Assembly (NCBI GenBank): GCA_027924585.1
Contig: BSBM01000965.1
Location: 1,550,001 to 1,614,000 of the forward strand
Direction of reading: 5' to 3'
From: Larix kaempferi
Lineage: Eukaryota > Streptophyta > Pinopsida > Pinales > Pinaceae
DNA: 64,000 nucleotides
Within the stretch, counting starts at the first letter, position 1. Each line of letters opens with the position of its first letter. Made by a program: the position numbers and the translations under genes. Shown here piece after piece: positions 30,271 through 41,843 of the stretch. Below the pieces are notes generated by a model that saw only the letters and a list, made by a program, of their open reading frames with translations, was not told the DNA's origin and searched no databases.

Positions 30271-33179
30271 TGAAGGAAGGCAAGGTATGGCACTTATGAC
30301 ACTTGCTTTACTTACGACAATTTAAAGGTTAGGGTTTTACATAGAAAAAACCAGTCATCGTGGAACTTTCACTATAAATCCATTTCTGCGAAGTTTCAGG
30401 GTCTGAAAAGTTTACAGGTCGAAGATAACATCCCCAGGTACCTTGTGTCCAAAGGGAACCCTCAGATTCGTTGTACTTTATGAGTTATGATCAGTACAAG
30501 TTAGGGTTTCGGCCTCTTCCAGATCTCAGTCAAAATCAGGTAACCTTGGAAAAAAGGTCATAACTTGGGCTAGGAAGCTCCAAATGAAATTTCGTAAAAA
30601 GTGACAGGTAGTACACATACTGTACTATCTCAGAAAACGTTTTCAGAGGCCGAAGATGAACCAGTGACACGTGGCACGCTGTACAAGTTCGCTCTCTTGT
30701 TTTATCCCATAAACAGGTCACGTTGCGACACTTGGCATAACTCTCTCTCAGAGAGTCCAATTGAAGTTAGAACTATCAATATGGAAAGATAACAGGGCAA
30801 GCTATCTTAGGAAAAGTTTTCAGAGGCCGAAGTTCAAACAGTGACACTTGGCACACCGTACAAGTTCACTCTACTGTTTTATCCCATAAACAGGTCACGT
30901 TGCGACACTTGGCATAACTCTCTCTCAGAAAATCCAATTGAGGTCAGACCTGTCAGGATGGAAAGATGACAGGTCAGGCTACTGCAGAAAAAGGGTTTCA
31001 AACCCTGTGGAGCAAAAATTTCAGAGTTATAGTAGAAACAATCAGGTGCATATTTCTGTCAAAACATAATTATTTTTCGAGCACCTTTATTCATGGCTTC
31101 CGGAATTTAGGGTTTCGGAGAAAGTTAGAATTTTTGGAATCGGAGTCCACGGCTGAATGCTACTCAGGAAAATCGAAATTTAGAGACCAAGATCGAATTT
31201 TTTGGTTGGGTGGAAGACTGGGCTTGATCAAACCCCAGTTCGGGATTTTGATCGGAAAGATGGAAAATTAGGGCTTCAGCAAAAGTTGGAATTTTTGAAG
31301 TCTGTAACCACGGCTGGAAAATCCTAAGAAAAATAAGAGTTTAGAGCCTTGGATCGAACCTTTTGTTTGGGCAGAAGGGTGGGATTCATCAAACCCTAGT
31401 TCGGGATCCTGTCCAGAAGATCCAGAAGTTTCAAAGGCAATTTTGAGGGGTCAAATTTTGGAAATTCCAAAATTGAAGTATGCTAGTTTGATCAGCTCAG
31501 CAAGACATATTCTTTCATCCATTCAGAAGTGTGAAAGTCAAAGATTGAATTTTTAGGGTTTCTCTAGAAAACCCTAATCAAGCTCCAGATCAAGTTTCAG
31601 GGGGAGTTGAGGCTAAGGCCTTACATAAGAAGACTACAAGAAGTCTCGACAGGTATGACTTAAGGAGGTTCAGGTATGTCTTGAAATCTGATTCTTGATT
31701 AAGTTCATAATGTGTTTTGTCTTCATGTTATTTATTAGTACAATCTTGATTAATGTTAGAATTGTCTTATCACCCTAGTAACAGTATGAATGCATGTGAA
31801 TGATCGAAGACATTCATTGATTAGGGCTATATGATTGTACTAATGCATTATGGTGTTGTGTGAGGTTGATGTTGTCTGCTAACAAGATACAGGTACATCA
31901 CAAAAGACAAATCAAGTTCCATGACCATGACCACATGAATACAAAGACTCATCCATAATCTTTGTTCTACTTATGAGGTATGTATGAACTTGTTATATTA
32001 TGCTTAACCTATGAGACATGCAGGTTCTAGCTCAAGATCTCTAAATCAATGAAGAGATTGTTTAGGTATGTTGCACATAACTAAGCAGGTATACTAATCC
32101 AGGTATGTTTTCCTATGTCATGTTAGAATCTTACCTTGTGATTAGGATCCCTTATATAAGTATACTTGGTATGATTGGTTATGCTTATTCATAAAGTTAG
32201 TAATCAAGGGTTTATGCATATCATGTCTCTTATCTTGGTTGATTATTTAACTAACTAGATCAAACAAGAATATGCATAAGTAAAGGAAGACTTCCCTGAA
32301 ACCTTGAATATTATCTATAATCATGATTATACATTTTCAAGATTATTTAGAACTATAATGTTTTGATAACATTGAGATTATACTAATGAATGTATGTTTG
32401 TGTATGAGATCATGATGATGACACTAGTGCACATTTGAGCATGCACAGTGGTACATAATGAATAGAAGTTCAAAAGACATACAGAAGATCAAGCGGGAGG
32501 CAACCACACAAACATAAAAGATAAGTATTTGAGTTGTTATTTGAAATAGTAAATGATATTGCCTGTAATAGATTGTATGCATATTTGTATTCCTATAATA
32601 TATCATGCTGAGTGTAAATATTCATAGAACATTGAACAGTATACTACTAATATGCATATGATTGGTAAGTTGGACAAACATTCCATTATTGCTTGTCTAG
32701 AATGAAACCTCTTTGCTGACATGCTGAGAGTTGTGCACACTCTTGATAGTATGTTCTGGTAGAGATGGAAGGCATCTAGATAGCCACTGTATGCATACAG
32801 GATATGGGAAAGTGTTGTGCCAAAGTATTGGTCAAAATAGTTGCATCACTATGTAAATGATATCTGTATGCATAATAGGTTATCATGTCAATATGATTTG
32901 ATGATTATGAAGTATTACTAATCATGTACTTAATTTTGATTTGTAGGAAAGGTCATGAAGAATGATGGACACCGTACAAGTGGTGGATGTTCAAACAAGA
33001 AGATTTACAAATCAAACAAAATATAGAAGGCTCATGGCTAGAAGATTCTCTTAGAAAGGGGAAGAGAATCATGACAAGATGTTTGCTTCAAGTATGGTGT
33101 AATTAAAGAAGAAGTGTGAATCAGGTTCTGTATAGGTACCTAGGATCGATAATAAATTGATAAGCTTAATGATCACCAT
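30271..33179 (+). other. Copia-2 leader and degenerate interior
   Basis: No gag or protease can be recognised. It has a 177-bp direct duplication (TTTCAGAGGC at 30641 and again at 30818, with the start of a third unit near 30959) and a second duplication of about 170 bp (about 31090-31260 and 31260-31430, both with CACGGCTG and GGGTTTGATC-like segments). Bases 31490-31600 match the Copia-1 leader. The remainder to 33179 is AT-rich without a usable frame. Confidence 0.75.
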
Positions 33180-34215
33180 GGGTGATGTGGATCTCAACCT
33201 TTGCTACAAGGTTGAATATGATTTCTATACACATATGACATGGATGCAAGAAGGAACTCACCACAGAGTTAGAATGATATTGAGGTTCATATCAGTAGAC
33301 CCATCTAACGAGAGATGGCACAGATAGATATGCAGAAGATCATTCAATGCAGAAATGAAAATGAAAGATCTCAAATTGATGCTTTACTTCCTAGGTCTGG
33401 AAGTATGGCAAGGCTCAGAAGAAATATTTCTCAACCAGGGAAAGTATGATGAGAAATATGACTTGAGGTGTTGGAATGGCCACTCTTATGGATTCCAACT
33501 TGAAGCTGTTAGGGGATAACTCATCAGAGTTAGTGGATATAACTCTGTACAGTCAAATTATTGGGTCATTGATGTATCTAACATATACTAGATTCGATAT
33601 ATGCTTTGTTGTGAACACCTTGAGTTAGTATCTAGTGGAAACTAGATGTGTTCACCTGATAGTTGCAAAGCATGTGATGAGGCACATAAAGGACACGATA
33701 GAATTTGATCTATGCTATCTTGAAGATCATGACTTCAGATGGTTATTCAGATTCTGATTGGGCAGGAAGTGTATCAGACAGGAAGAACACATCGAGAGGA
33801 TGTTATTGTCTGGGATTAGCCATGATCTCGTGGTTTAACTGGAAGCAGTCTAGTGTGGCTCTCAGCACAAGCAGAATATATGGCTGCTTGCTCTGCTAGT
33901 TGTGAAGAAGTTTGGATTCAGGATTGCTTGACTTAGAGATAGAACCAACTGTGATCCTATGTGACAAATAGAGTTGTATCAAGATGACATAGAATCCAGT
34001 GTTCCATGATAAGTCAAATATCATAGGGATCTAACAAGATATGACACAGAAAGGAACTATAAAGTTTGAATTTGTAACAGGTTACCGATGTACTAACCAA
34101 ACCTCTACCTCAAGTGAAGAAGTTACCAACATACTAACCAAGCCTCTGTCTCGAGTGAAATTTGAATACTTTCGAGACAAGCTTGGTGTAGCTCAAAAGG
34201 ACCCTCCTCGAAAGG
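33180..34215 (+). pseudogene. Copia-2 RT and RNase H scraps
   Basis: In changing frames: VDLNLCYKVEYDF (RT), MKMKDLKLMLYFLGLEVWQG, IFLNQGKYD, then DGYSDSDWAGSVSDRKNTS, CYCLGLAMISWFNWKQSSVA, and TKPLSRVKFEYFRDKLGVAQ at 34140-34195. These correspond to the end of RT and to RNase H of Copia-1. Many stops and indels; no protein could be made. Confidence 0.85.
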
Positions 34216-34329
34216 GGGAGTAGTATAGTCACTGATGATGAAGATTGTCTCATCGAACAACAAGGTCGATGATGAGGTAACCTGTTCTCTACACCTAGAT
34301 ACTTAGAAATATTTAGATTTAGGACTCGT

Positions 34330-34500
34330 ATACTTAGAATACTTAGTTTTACTTATACATGCTTTTGATGTTATATGTATTAGTAAGAATACATGCTTTT
34401 GATGATAGATGTATTGGTGAGAATACATGCTTTTGATGATAAGATGTATTGGTAAGAATACATACTTTTGATGATACATGTATTGATTAATGTACTTGTA
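34330..34500 (+). repeat. 34-35-bp tandem repeat
   Basis: AATACATGCTTTTGATGATA plus GATGTATTGGTRAG, three to four units (ACATGCTTTT at 34391 and 34425, ACATACTTTT at 34460), in the Copia-2 3' region. Confidence 0.8.
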
Positions 34501-34692
34501 TGGTTGAGGATACTTGTACTTGTATTGATGAGAATACATGTGAGGATTGTATCATCCTTGAACACTTGTTCTAAAGTGAGCCGTAGACAGGTGTCTCCGA
34601 GAAAGAAGAGGGATTGTATCATCCCTGGACTTCAGTTCCTGAATTGATCCGTAGACGTATGGTCTCCGAAAATGAAGTCCTTAGTGGACAGA

Positions 34693-35280
34693 TAGGGATT
34701 GTATCATCCCTGGACCTTGGTCCCTGAATTGAGCCGTAGACGTGAGGTCTCCGAGAATGAAGTCCTTAGTGGACTGTTGAGGGGATTGGATCATCCCTGG
34801 ACTTTCAGTCCTAAAGAGAGCCGTAGATGTGAGGTCTCCGAGAATGAAGTCCTTAGTGGACAGTTGAGGGGATTGGATCATCCCTGGACTTTCAGTCCTA
34901 AAGAGAGCCGTAGACGTGAGGTCTCCGAGAATGAAGTCCTTAGTGGACAGTTGAGGGGATTGGATCATCCCTGGACTTTCAGTCCTAAAGAGAGCCGTAG
35001 ACGTGAGGTCTCCGAGAATGAAGTCCTTAGTGGACAGTTGAGGGGATTGGATCATCCCTGGACTTTCAGTCCTAAAGAGAGCCGTATACGTGAGGTCTCC
35101 GAGAATGAAGTCCTTAGTGGACAGTTGAGGGGATTGGATCATCCCTGGACTTTCAGTCCTAAAGAGAGCCGTAGACGTGAGGTCTCCGAGAATGAAGTCC
35201 TTAGTGGACAGTTGAGGGGATTGGATCATCTCTGGACTTTCAGTCCTAAAGAGAGCCGTAGACGTATGGTCTCCGAGAAG
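34693..35280 (+). repeat. 87-bp tandem array with GGAC-loop-GTCC hairpins
   Basis: Six units with period 87 (GGGGATTGGA at 34781, 34868, 34955, 35042, 35129 and 35216), preceded by two related units near 34603 and 34693. Each contains GGACTTTCAGTCC, able to form a 4-bp stem with a 5-base loop in the element RNA, and GTCTCCGAGAATGAAGTCC. Because 87 is a multiple of three, open frames run through on both strands; these are artefacts. Confidence 0.95.
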
Positions 35281-35812
35281 TGGGGATTGTATCATCCCCG
35301 GACTTCGGTCCCTGAATTGATCCGTAGACGTGTGGTCTCCGAGAAGTGGGGATTGTATCATCCCCGGACTTCGGTCCCTGAATTGATCTGTAGACGTGTG
35401 GTCTCCGAGAAGTGGGGATTGTATCATCCCCGGACTTCGGTCCCTGAATTGATCCGTAGACGTGTGGTCTCCGAGAAGTGGGGATTGTATCATCCCCGGA
35501 CTTCGGTCCCTGAATTGATCCGTAGACGTGTGGTCTCCGAGAAGTGGGGATTGTATCATCCCTGGACTTCGGTCCCTGAATTGATCCGTAGACATGTGGT
35601 CTCCGAGAAGTGGGGATTGTATCATCCCCGGACTTCGGTCCCTGAATTGATCCGTAGACGTGTGGTCTCCGAGAAGTGGGGATTGTATCATCCCCGGACT
35701 TCGGTCCCTGAATTGATCCGTAGACGTGTGGTCTCCGAGAAGTGGGGATTGTATCATCCTCGGACTTTGGTCCCTGAATTGATCCGTAGACGAATGGTCT
35801 CCGAGAAAGTGA
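35281..35812 (+). repeat. 66-bp tandem array with GGAC(UUCG)GUCC hairpins
   Basis: Eight units with period 66 (GTGGGGATTG at 35280, 35346, 35412, 35478, 35544, 35610, 35676 and 35742). The unit equals the 87-bp unit without the 21-base AATGAAGTCCTTAGTGGACA part. Seven units carry GGACTTCGGTCC (35300-35311 and every 66 bp), the sequence of the very stable UUCG tetraloop hairpin; the eighth has GGACTTTGGTCC. GGGGAT...ATCCCC forms a second possible stem. Confidence 0.95.
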
Positions 35813-35819
35813 TTTTTTT

Positions 35820-36115
35820 TGTGGTTACTTGTATCGGTAGGATACTTGTATTAATGATGTGGTTACTTGTATCGGTAGGATACTTGTATTGATGATGTGG
35901 TTACTTGTATCGGTAGGATACTAGTATTGATAACGTGGTTACTTGTATTGGTATGGATACTTGTACTGATGATGTGGTTACTTGTATCGGTAGGATACAT
36001 GTATTGATGACATGATTACTTGTATCAGTATGGATACTTGTATTGATGATATGTATACTTGTATTGGCATGAATACTTGTACTAATGATGTGGATACTTG
36101 TATTGTTATGGATAC
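35820..36115 (+). repeat. 38-bp tandem repeat
   Basis: GGTTACTTGTATCGGTAGGA plus TACTTGTATTGATGATGT, starting at 35823, 35861 and 35899 and becoming degenerate to about 36115. Confidence 0.88.
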
Positions 36116-36120
36116 CTGTG

Positions 36121-36376
36121 TTGATGACGATGCTGACGATCGTGTGATGACGATACTGATGATCGTGTGATGACGATGCTGATGATCGTGTGATGACGAT
36201 GCTGATGATCGTGAGATGACGATGCTGATGATCGTGTGATGACGATGCTGATGATCGTGAGATGACGATGGTGATGATCGTGTGATGACGATGCTGATGA
36301 TCGTGTGATGACGATGGTGATGATCGTGTGATGACGATGCTAATGATCGTGAGATGACGATACTGATGATCATGAG
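36121..36376 (+). repeat. 23-bp tandem repeat
   Basis: About eleven units of GATCGTGTGATGACGATGCT plus GAT (GATCGTG at 36138, 36161, 36184, 36207 and on). The His/Asp/Ser-rich minus-strand frame through it is a by-product. Confidence 0.92.
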
Positions 36377-36587
36377 GATCCAGATGTTGATGTTGTTGTA
36401 GCTGTTCGAGTGCTGCAGAAGATAAAGACTCAGTACTGAAGATGTTGATGTTCCAGTATTGAAGATGTTCTAGTAACTGCTTGAGTTACTGATGATGTTG
36501 AGAAAGCTTCCAATGATTTATAGATGTATCATGTATGATGTTGATGACTCCTTGCTCGTGCAGATACTGTTATAATATCCTTCTCGT

Positions 36588-37149
36588 TAAGGGGGAGTGT
36601 TGAAATATTGTAACTTCAAAGAATATTATATTTGTATATTATTTATTCCGGAGATGTTCCATACCTTTGATGTGATTATACTATAAATCCGGAGATGTTT
36701 ATTCCTCCAAGTTGGGTGTGGTAACTAGGGTTATTAGACCCACCATGTGGGGTTCGGCCCAGTTAGTTATAATGGGGTATTTAACCTAATGGTTAAATAC
36801 GAGCCTACATGTACTTGTGTAAAATACATATCAGAGTAGTGTATAAATAGAGGAGGTGTGTTCCTCATTTGATACACTCACTCACTTGAGGATAGCGCAC
36901 TTGTGGAGGAGAGGTCTGCTATTGTGGAGGAGGAGATCATGTCTCAGGGTTTCATCTTTGTATATTGCTGGTCATCTATATTGAGGAAGCTTTGCTGGGT
37001 TTTCTACCCCATGAGGGTTTCCCAGGATAAATCTCTGTCTCTTGTGTTTATGTTGTGCTTGTTGTTTCTTCAGTGATCCTATATATGCTATTATTGTGAA
37101 ATGGAATGTAATGCTGCTATTTTCTGTCTTAGCATATTAAATCTTAACA
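36588..37149 (+). repeat. Copia-2 polypurine tract and 3' LTR
   Basis: TAAGGGGGAG (36588-36597) primes plus-strand DNA; the LTR (36598-37149, 552 bp) starts TGTTGAAATATTG. It contains 21 bp (GAGGTCTGCTATTGTGGAG region near 36909) absent from the 5' LTR. TATAAATA is at 36842. Confidence 0.95.
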
Positions 37150-37879
37150 TTCCCTACCTTTTATTGATCAATTTCTTGATACTTTTTTTGGGAATAAGTA
37201 TTTTTCCTTTCTAGATGGATTCAGTGGTTATAACCAGATCCAGATTGCTCCAGAAGACCAAGACAAAACTACCTTCACCTGTCCCTGGGGCACCTTTGCA
37301 TATAGGGTACTTGCTTTTGGGTTGTTTAATGCACCTGCTACATTTCAGAGAGTTGTGATTGGGATCTTTTCTAAGATGGTAAATGACTGCATGGAAATTT
37401 TTATGGATGACTTTACTCCATATGGTAGTAGTTTCTAAGAAGCATTGAAAAAATTAGAAAATGTTTTGGAACGTTGTGAACAAAGCCATCTATCTTTAAG
37501 CACTGAAAAGTGCCATATGATGATGAGCAAGTGCATAGTTCTGGGGCACTTCATCTATGCTGATGGTATCCAAGTAGACCCATCCAAAATTAAGGTAATT
37601 GAAAATATATCTACTCCTATAACACAAAAATATGTACGTAACTTCTTAAAGCATGCTGGTTATTACAGAAGATTTATAGAAATTGTTTCCAAACTAGCTT
37701 CTCCTTTATTCATTCCGTTGATGAAGGATGTACAGTTTGACTGGAATGATGCATTCCAAACAACGTTTACTGAACTTAAGAAAGGGATGTCTACAACACC
37801 TATCCTTCAAGGGCCCAATTGGGCCCTTCCTTTTCATATCTCCTCAGATGCTTCAGATACTTCCATTGGAGCAGTATTA
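37150..37879 (+). pseudogene. Gypsy-1 RT palm/thumb and RNase H start
   Basis: Continues RT after Copia-2: PYLLLINFLI in one frame, and in the true frame PFIDQFLDTFFGNKYFSFLD, GFSGYNQIQIAPEDQDKTTF, APATFQRVVIG, and the catalytic box MEIFMDDFTPYGSSF (FMDD in place of YMDD/YVDD, usual for this group). Then come CEQSHLSLSTEKCHMM, LGHFIYADGIQVDPSKIK and ISSDASDTSIGAVL, where Gypsy-3 interrupts RNase H at TATTA (37875-37879). One TAA follows the FMDD box. Confidence 0.92.
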
Positions 37880-38269
37880 TGTGAAGAACCTACAACAATT
37901 AATTAATGAAAATACACGAGATAGTAGAAATATTAGAATTCAGAATCATTTTTAATGATCGCAGGCCACTTCGAGGGGGAAACGTCCTTTGAGCAAGCTT
38001 AATACAAATAACTTCATGGTACCTTCATTGGTCTCAACACAAACTTATATACTAAGTCTAGGTGCCAATACCATGTGTCAATACAAACCATGGGCCAATA
38101 CAAACTATGGATCAACAATTACTACGAGACTACTTACAAAGAGTATGCGTCCAACAACAATAAGACAAACTATGGATCAACAAATACTACGGGACGACTT
38201 ACAAAGCATATGCGTCCAACAAAAATATACTAACAAAGTAAATAGAAGGGTTGACATGGGTTCCAAACA
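37880..38269 (-). repeat. Gypsy-3B 3' LTR (left)
   Basis: 390 bp from TGTGAAGAACC to TTCCAAACA (plus strand), matching 41844-42246 with small indels. It carries repeated ACTATGGATCAACAA and TTACAAAGMRTATGCGTCCA segments. Confidence 0.93.
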
Positions 38270-38670
38270 TCCCCTCTCTCTTAGAAAAATGTTTGTTCTC
38301 AAAGCTTTAGATGTGGAAATTGATGCAGAATCTGAAGGAGTGGTCTCCCTATAGCATCCTTGGGTTGCATTCGGGGACACTGACGCCTTTCGAGTTACAG
38401 GGAGGGTTTCTTGGAGGGTTGTATATGAACAAGAACCATATCAACTGCGTGAAAAGTGAGCTCAGAATGGTGTTGATTGGCTTGTTGTTTCAGTCGAATT
38501 CTTGCCATGTGAAGATTGTCCTGCAGAATGAGAAGAATCTGATCGCGGTGTCAAAGAACCGAGTCAATTGCCTGAACTGTGGAGCTGTTGAGGGTGTATG
38601 GAAGAAGAACTAGCGGTGCATGTCGATAGATTGATTCATATCGTGTCCTTTTAGATGTGGTATTGTACCA
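38270..38670 (-). other. Gypsy-3B pol end and 3' region
   Basis: On the minus strand the end of pol can be glimpsed (SKALRTNIFLRERG, just before the polypurine tract), and the rest has no clear domain. The large integrase deletion must lie at about 38660. Confidence 0.55.
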
Positions 38671-39906
38671 CTAGAGCGCTACTAGGAAATCCATAGAAAT
38701 AGTTGTCCAAATCTCTGTAGGGATGGACAAGGGTTCGAGCAGTCCCGAAAGGAGTGTCATTTCACCCTTGTTGACCTGGAAAGTATCACAGTTACCCACC
38801 ATCTGTTGAATTGTCATGTTTAGTCCCTCCCAAAAGAATTTACATTGTTCCTGATCATACATTTTTAGGAACCCAGAGTTCCCTGCTAATGAAGAAGCAT
38901 GGAGTTCATAGAAGAGTAATCCCTGTTGAATAGATTGCAACCAATTTGGAACAAGCAGAGAAATACTTGTAAGAGAAACTAGGTCATCAAATGTGCGAGA
39001 AGGAGCATCTGCCAACATATTGTCCTTACCCTTCTTGTAAGTGATTGCATAGGCATAACCCATGAGTTGGATAACCCATTTTAGGTGTGCTAGGGAGGAG
39101 ACCCATTGTTCCAAGAAATTTTCTAGACTCTGGAGATCAGTCTTGATGCAGAAATAATTCCCTAATAGGTATGGATGCCACTTTTGTATTGCATGCAAAA
39201 TAGCCATCATTTCCTGATGAGATGTAGATGCGGCTAAATTCTTACCGAAAAGGTCTCTTGAAGGCAACAATCCCACTGGTTCAGCAAGGACACCTGCATA
39301 TCTATCCAAGGAAGTAGGGGAGACCATTGATGGGTGCATCTGAATGGAATGGAGTTGAGCGATGACACCATGTGAATTTTTCTTAAGGATATTTTTCAGG
39401 CGATGTAAACTGACGATGCAGAGAGACCCTTGTTTTAAGCCCTTAAATTTTTGTTGTTTCCCATTGACTAAAAACTGCATCCAAAGTTTAGAAAAATCCC
39501 ATAAGATGGGGCCAAGTGTGCGTAACCATTCAACGCCCAAAACCACATCACATCCGCCTAGGGACAAGGAAAACATGTCAGAGCGCAGGTTATAATCTTC
39601 CAGAGAGATACCCACATTGTGACAGTTCTCCTTGCATGGTAAGGTGCCCCCATTGGCAACCATGAATTCAAAGTTCGAGCAAGGATGGACAAACAAATCA
39701 ACATGTTTGGAGATCTGAGGGTCAATGAAGTTATGAGTGCTACAAGAATCAATGAGTATTGTAAGAGGAAGCTTCTTGAAGTAACCCCTAACCAACATTG
39801 TTTGGGGGGTGGTGACGTCGGATAAAGCATGGAGAGATATCTCTGGTTGTTCATCCTCAGATGGGGGGTCAATAGGTGGCTCTTGAATGCCGACATGATC
39901 ATCCAT
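38671..39906 (-). pseudogene. Gypsy-3B in-frame protease-RNase H-integrase fusion
   Basis: 411 residues without a stop. Order: HALSDVTTPQTMLVRGYFKK and the protease site LTILIDSCSTHNFIDPQISK (Cys where DSGS has Gly), LGVEWLRTLGPILWDF, the pre-RT linker FKGLKQGSLCIVSLHRLK, and AGVLAEPVGLLPSRD, the entry to RT. It then goes directly to LFGKNLAASTSHQEMMAILH and TDLQSLENFLEQ of RNase H, ADAPSRTFDD, and the integrase start (QEQCKFFWEGLNM, CDTFQVNKGEMT, WTTISMDFLVAL). About 230 residues of RT are removed precisely in frame. Confidence 0.9.
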
Positions 39907-40661
39907 TGTATCTGGAGCTTCTTAACCAATTTTAGAGGCAGGCGGAGAATCCATATACAAGAGATAGATATTTTGTTGAACACATCTATGTCCCCAAGTG
40001 AATTTCTCATCACAGTTATAACAAAGCCCTTTTTCTTTGTGTTCCTGCATCTCTGTTTTAGACAAATGCTTGATAGGAGTTGGTCGAGGAGCTAGCGGGA
40101 TGGGAGGTCATTGAGAACCCATATTTTGGAAGGAAACAAAAGTGGGTTTGGAGCGTTGTTGGGCCGCAATCTTGTCTTTTTTCAACTTAGTCAACCCTAG
40201 GAATTCCATCATTGTGTTGGGACAGAACATTTTAACCTCTGACCGGATTTCATCCTTAAGACCATTGATAAAACAACTCCTGTATAATTCATTAGACAAT
40301 CCTTCTTTGTGATTGGCTAGTTTCTCAAATTCTGTCTGATACTCTCTCACAGTGCCACTTTAATGAAGTTTAATGAGTGCTCTGGTGAAGTCATCAAAAG
40401 CATTAGGACCAAATCGTTGCAAAAGGAGTTGGCAAAAGTCTGTCCATTTTGGCTCGTCATGAGCCTTGATGTACCAACAATACCATTGAAGGGCTTCCTG
40501 TTCCAAATGAAAGGATGCAAGTGGAACTTTTTGGACATCAAAAGTATTATGTAGACAGAAATACTATTCTGCACGATATATCCATCCATTCGGATCAGTA
40601 CCATTGAAGCAACGAAATTCAAGCTTCGGACCACGGAAATTGGTGGAAGAAGAGAACCCAT
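39907..40661 (-). pseudogene. Gypsy-3B gag and zinc knuckle
   Basis: Minus strand: FNGTDPNGWIYRAE-like entry, HLEQEALQWYCWYIKAHDEP, QRFGPNAFDDFTRALIKL (stop), GTVREYQTEFEKLANHKEGL, CFINGLKDEIRSEVKMF, LTKLKKDKIAAQQRSKP. After a stop come PRPTPIKHLSKTEMQE and the knuckle CYNCDEKFTWGHRC. The knuckle form CYNCDEKF...GHRC is characteristic of chromovirus gag. Two or three stops or shifts. Confidence 0.9.
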
Positions 40662-41843
40662 TGGCTGCAGAAGATTCTTGCTATCGGTTATTGTTCATGG
40701 CTAAATGCTGAAGATGGAGGCCAAGAAATTTTTCATCTAGATCTTGGAGTTGGTTTGGATGGCTACAATTGATTCCTCCATGGTTTTTGCTCCTGCGCGG
40801 GTGACAACCATAACCAGGGGTTTTTTTTTTGGGGGGGTGGGAATGGATAGAAAAACTCAAACGAAATATTATTTAGTAAAGGGAAATTTCTATTTGGGAA
40901 AAAATTAGATGGTTAATTGGGGTTTGACTAGGTTTTGGACACTTTCTAATGAAAACGGAAGAAAAAAATGGGGATTTCAGAAGCAGGGTGAAAGAATGAG
41001 AAAATTGGTCAAAGAGGGACAAAGAAGCAGAAATAGGGAATGAACACGGTGGAAAAATTTATGGCTTTGGGAAGTAGAATTTGGTATAGGGACCTCAGGA
41101 ATGAAATATTTAGAATGGGATTGCAGGGGTGTCCGGGAAGTTTCAAGGGAAACAGAGTTAAAACAAGGGAGATATGGTGAAAAAATGGATTTTTGTTTTC
41201 CAGACTGGATCTGCTACGGTGCAGAAAGGAGCAGCAACAGATGGATCTGCAACGATGCGGAAGTTATCGGTAACAAATGGATCTGAAACGATTCCGAATG
41301 GATCGAAAACAACTGGATCTGAAATAGATTTCAGAATAGATATGAAACGACTGGATCTAGAACAACTTTCAGAATGGATCTAAAACAACTGGATCTGAAA
41401 TGATGCAAAAGTGACCGAAAACAGTTCAGCTGAAAATAGATATGGACCCGAGGTATGTATGATTTCCTAAAAGTTCAGGGGTTTCAATCGGCCACCAATG
41501 CTGTCTGACGACTTGCGTATTGGGGCAGTACCCCTCACTCCACGGCTCATGTAAAACTGATCACTGCTTTGCCACAAACGACAGCTCTTGGTTTACCTCA
41601 CGGGTGAGAACTAGTCAAGTAGGTAGGGGTCATTTCCCTTTTCGCTAGCATATCCTCTCAATGGGCCAGCTACTTCTGGGTTCCTGTGGTACTCCTCACA
41701 ATGATTTTTAGGGCTTATGCCCAAGTACTTCCCACAGTTAAGTGGATAGGGATTATTCCTAGATCCAAAGCTGCAACAGATGCAAAAAATTGTTTTGAGA
41801 GAAATTTCACCAAACGAGCCCAAGAAAGTGCTTTGATTCCATA
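40662..41843 (-). other. Gypsy-3B leader and primer site
   Basis: Non-coding leader; about 41200-41410 carries the ACTGGATCTGAAATGA minisatellite. Next to the LTR the minus strand reads TATGGAATCAAAGCAC, a degenerate initiator-Met primer site. Confidence 0.7.

Larger units (their letters stand above)
29723..37149 (+). mobile_element. Copia-2: non-autonomous copia-derived element with two LTRs
   Basis: 7427 bp with LTRs of 531 bp (29723-30253) and 552 bp (36598-37149), a primer site, a long leader, only scraps of pol, and a 2.4-kb repeat-filled 3' region. The host RT frame is interrupted: CTTTCCCC on the left, TTCCCTACC on the right, so the 5-bp target duplication is TTCCC/TCCCC with a one-base slip. 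The LTRs share a long motif with Copia-0/1 LTRs (GGTTATTAGACC...CCATGTG...GGTCGGCCC) and the leader is related to Copia-1. Confidence 0.93.

Noticed and set aside
34693-35812. CRISPR-like regular repeats
   Set aside because: Units are contiguous tandem repeats without unique spacers, in a eukaryotic retrotransposon.
34681-35892. Opposed open frames of 358 and 397 codons
   Set aside because: Caused by tandem units of 87 and 66 bp, both multiples of three, without stops in either strand. The region is the 3' non-coding part of Copia-2.
35978-36373. His/Asp/Ser/Ile-rich frame of 131 codons on the minus strand
   Set aside because: Translation of the 23-bp tandem repeat; no start context or homology.
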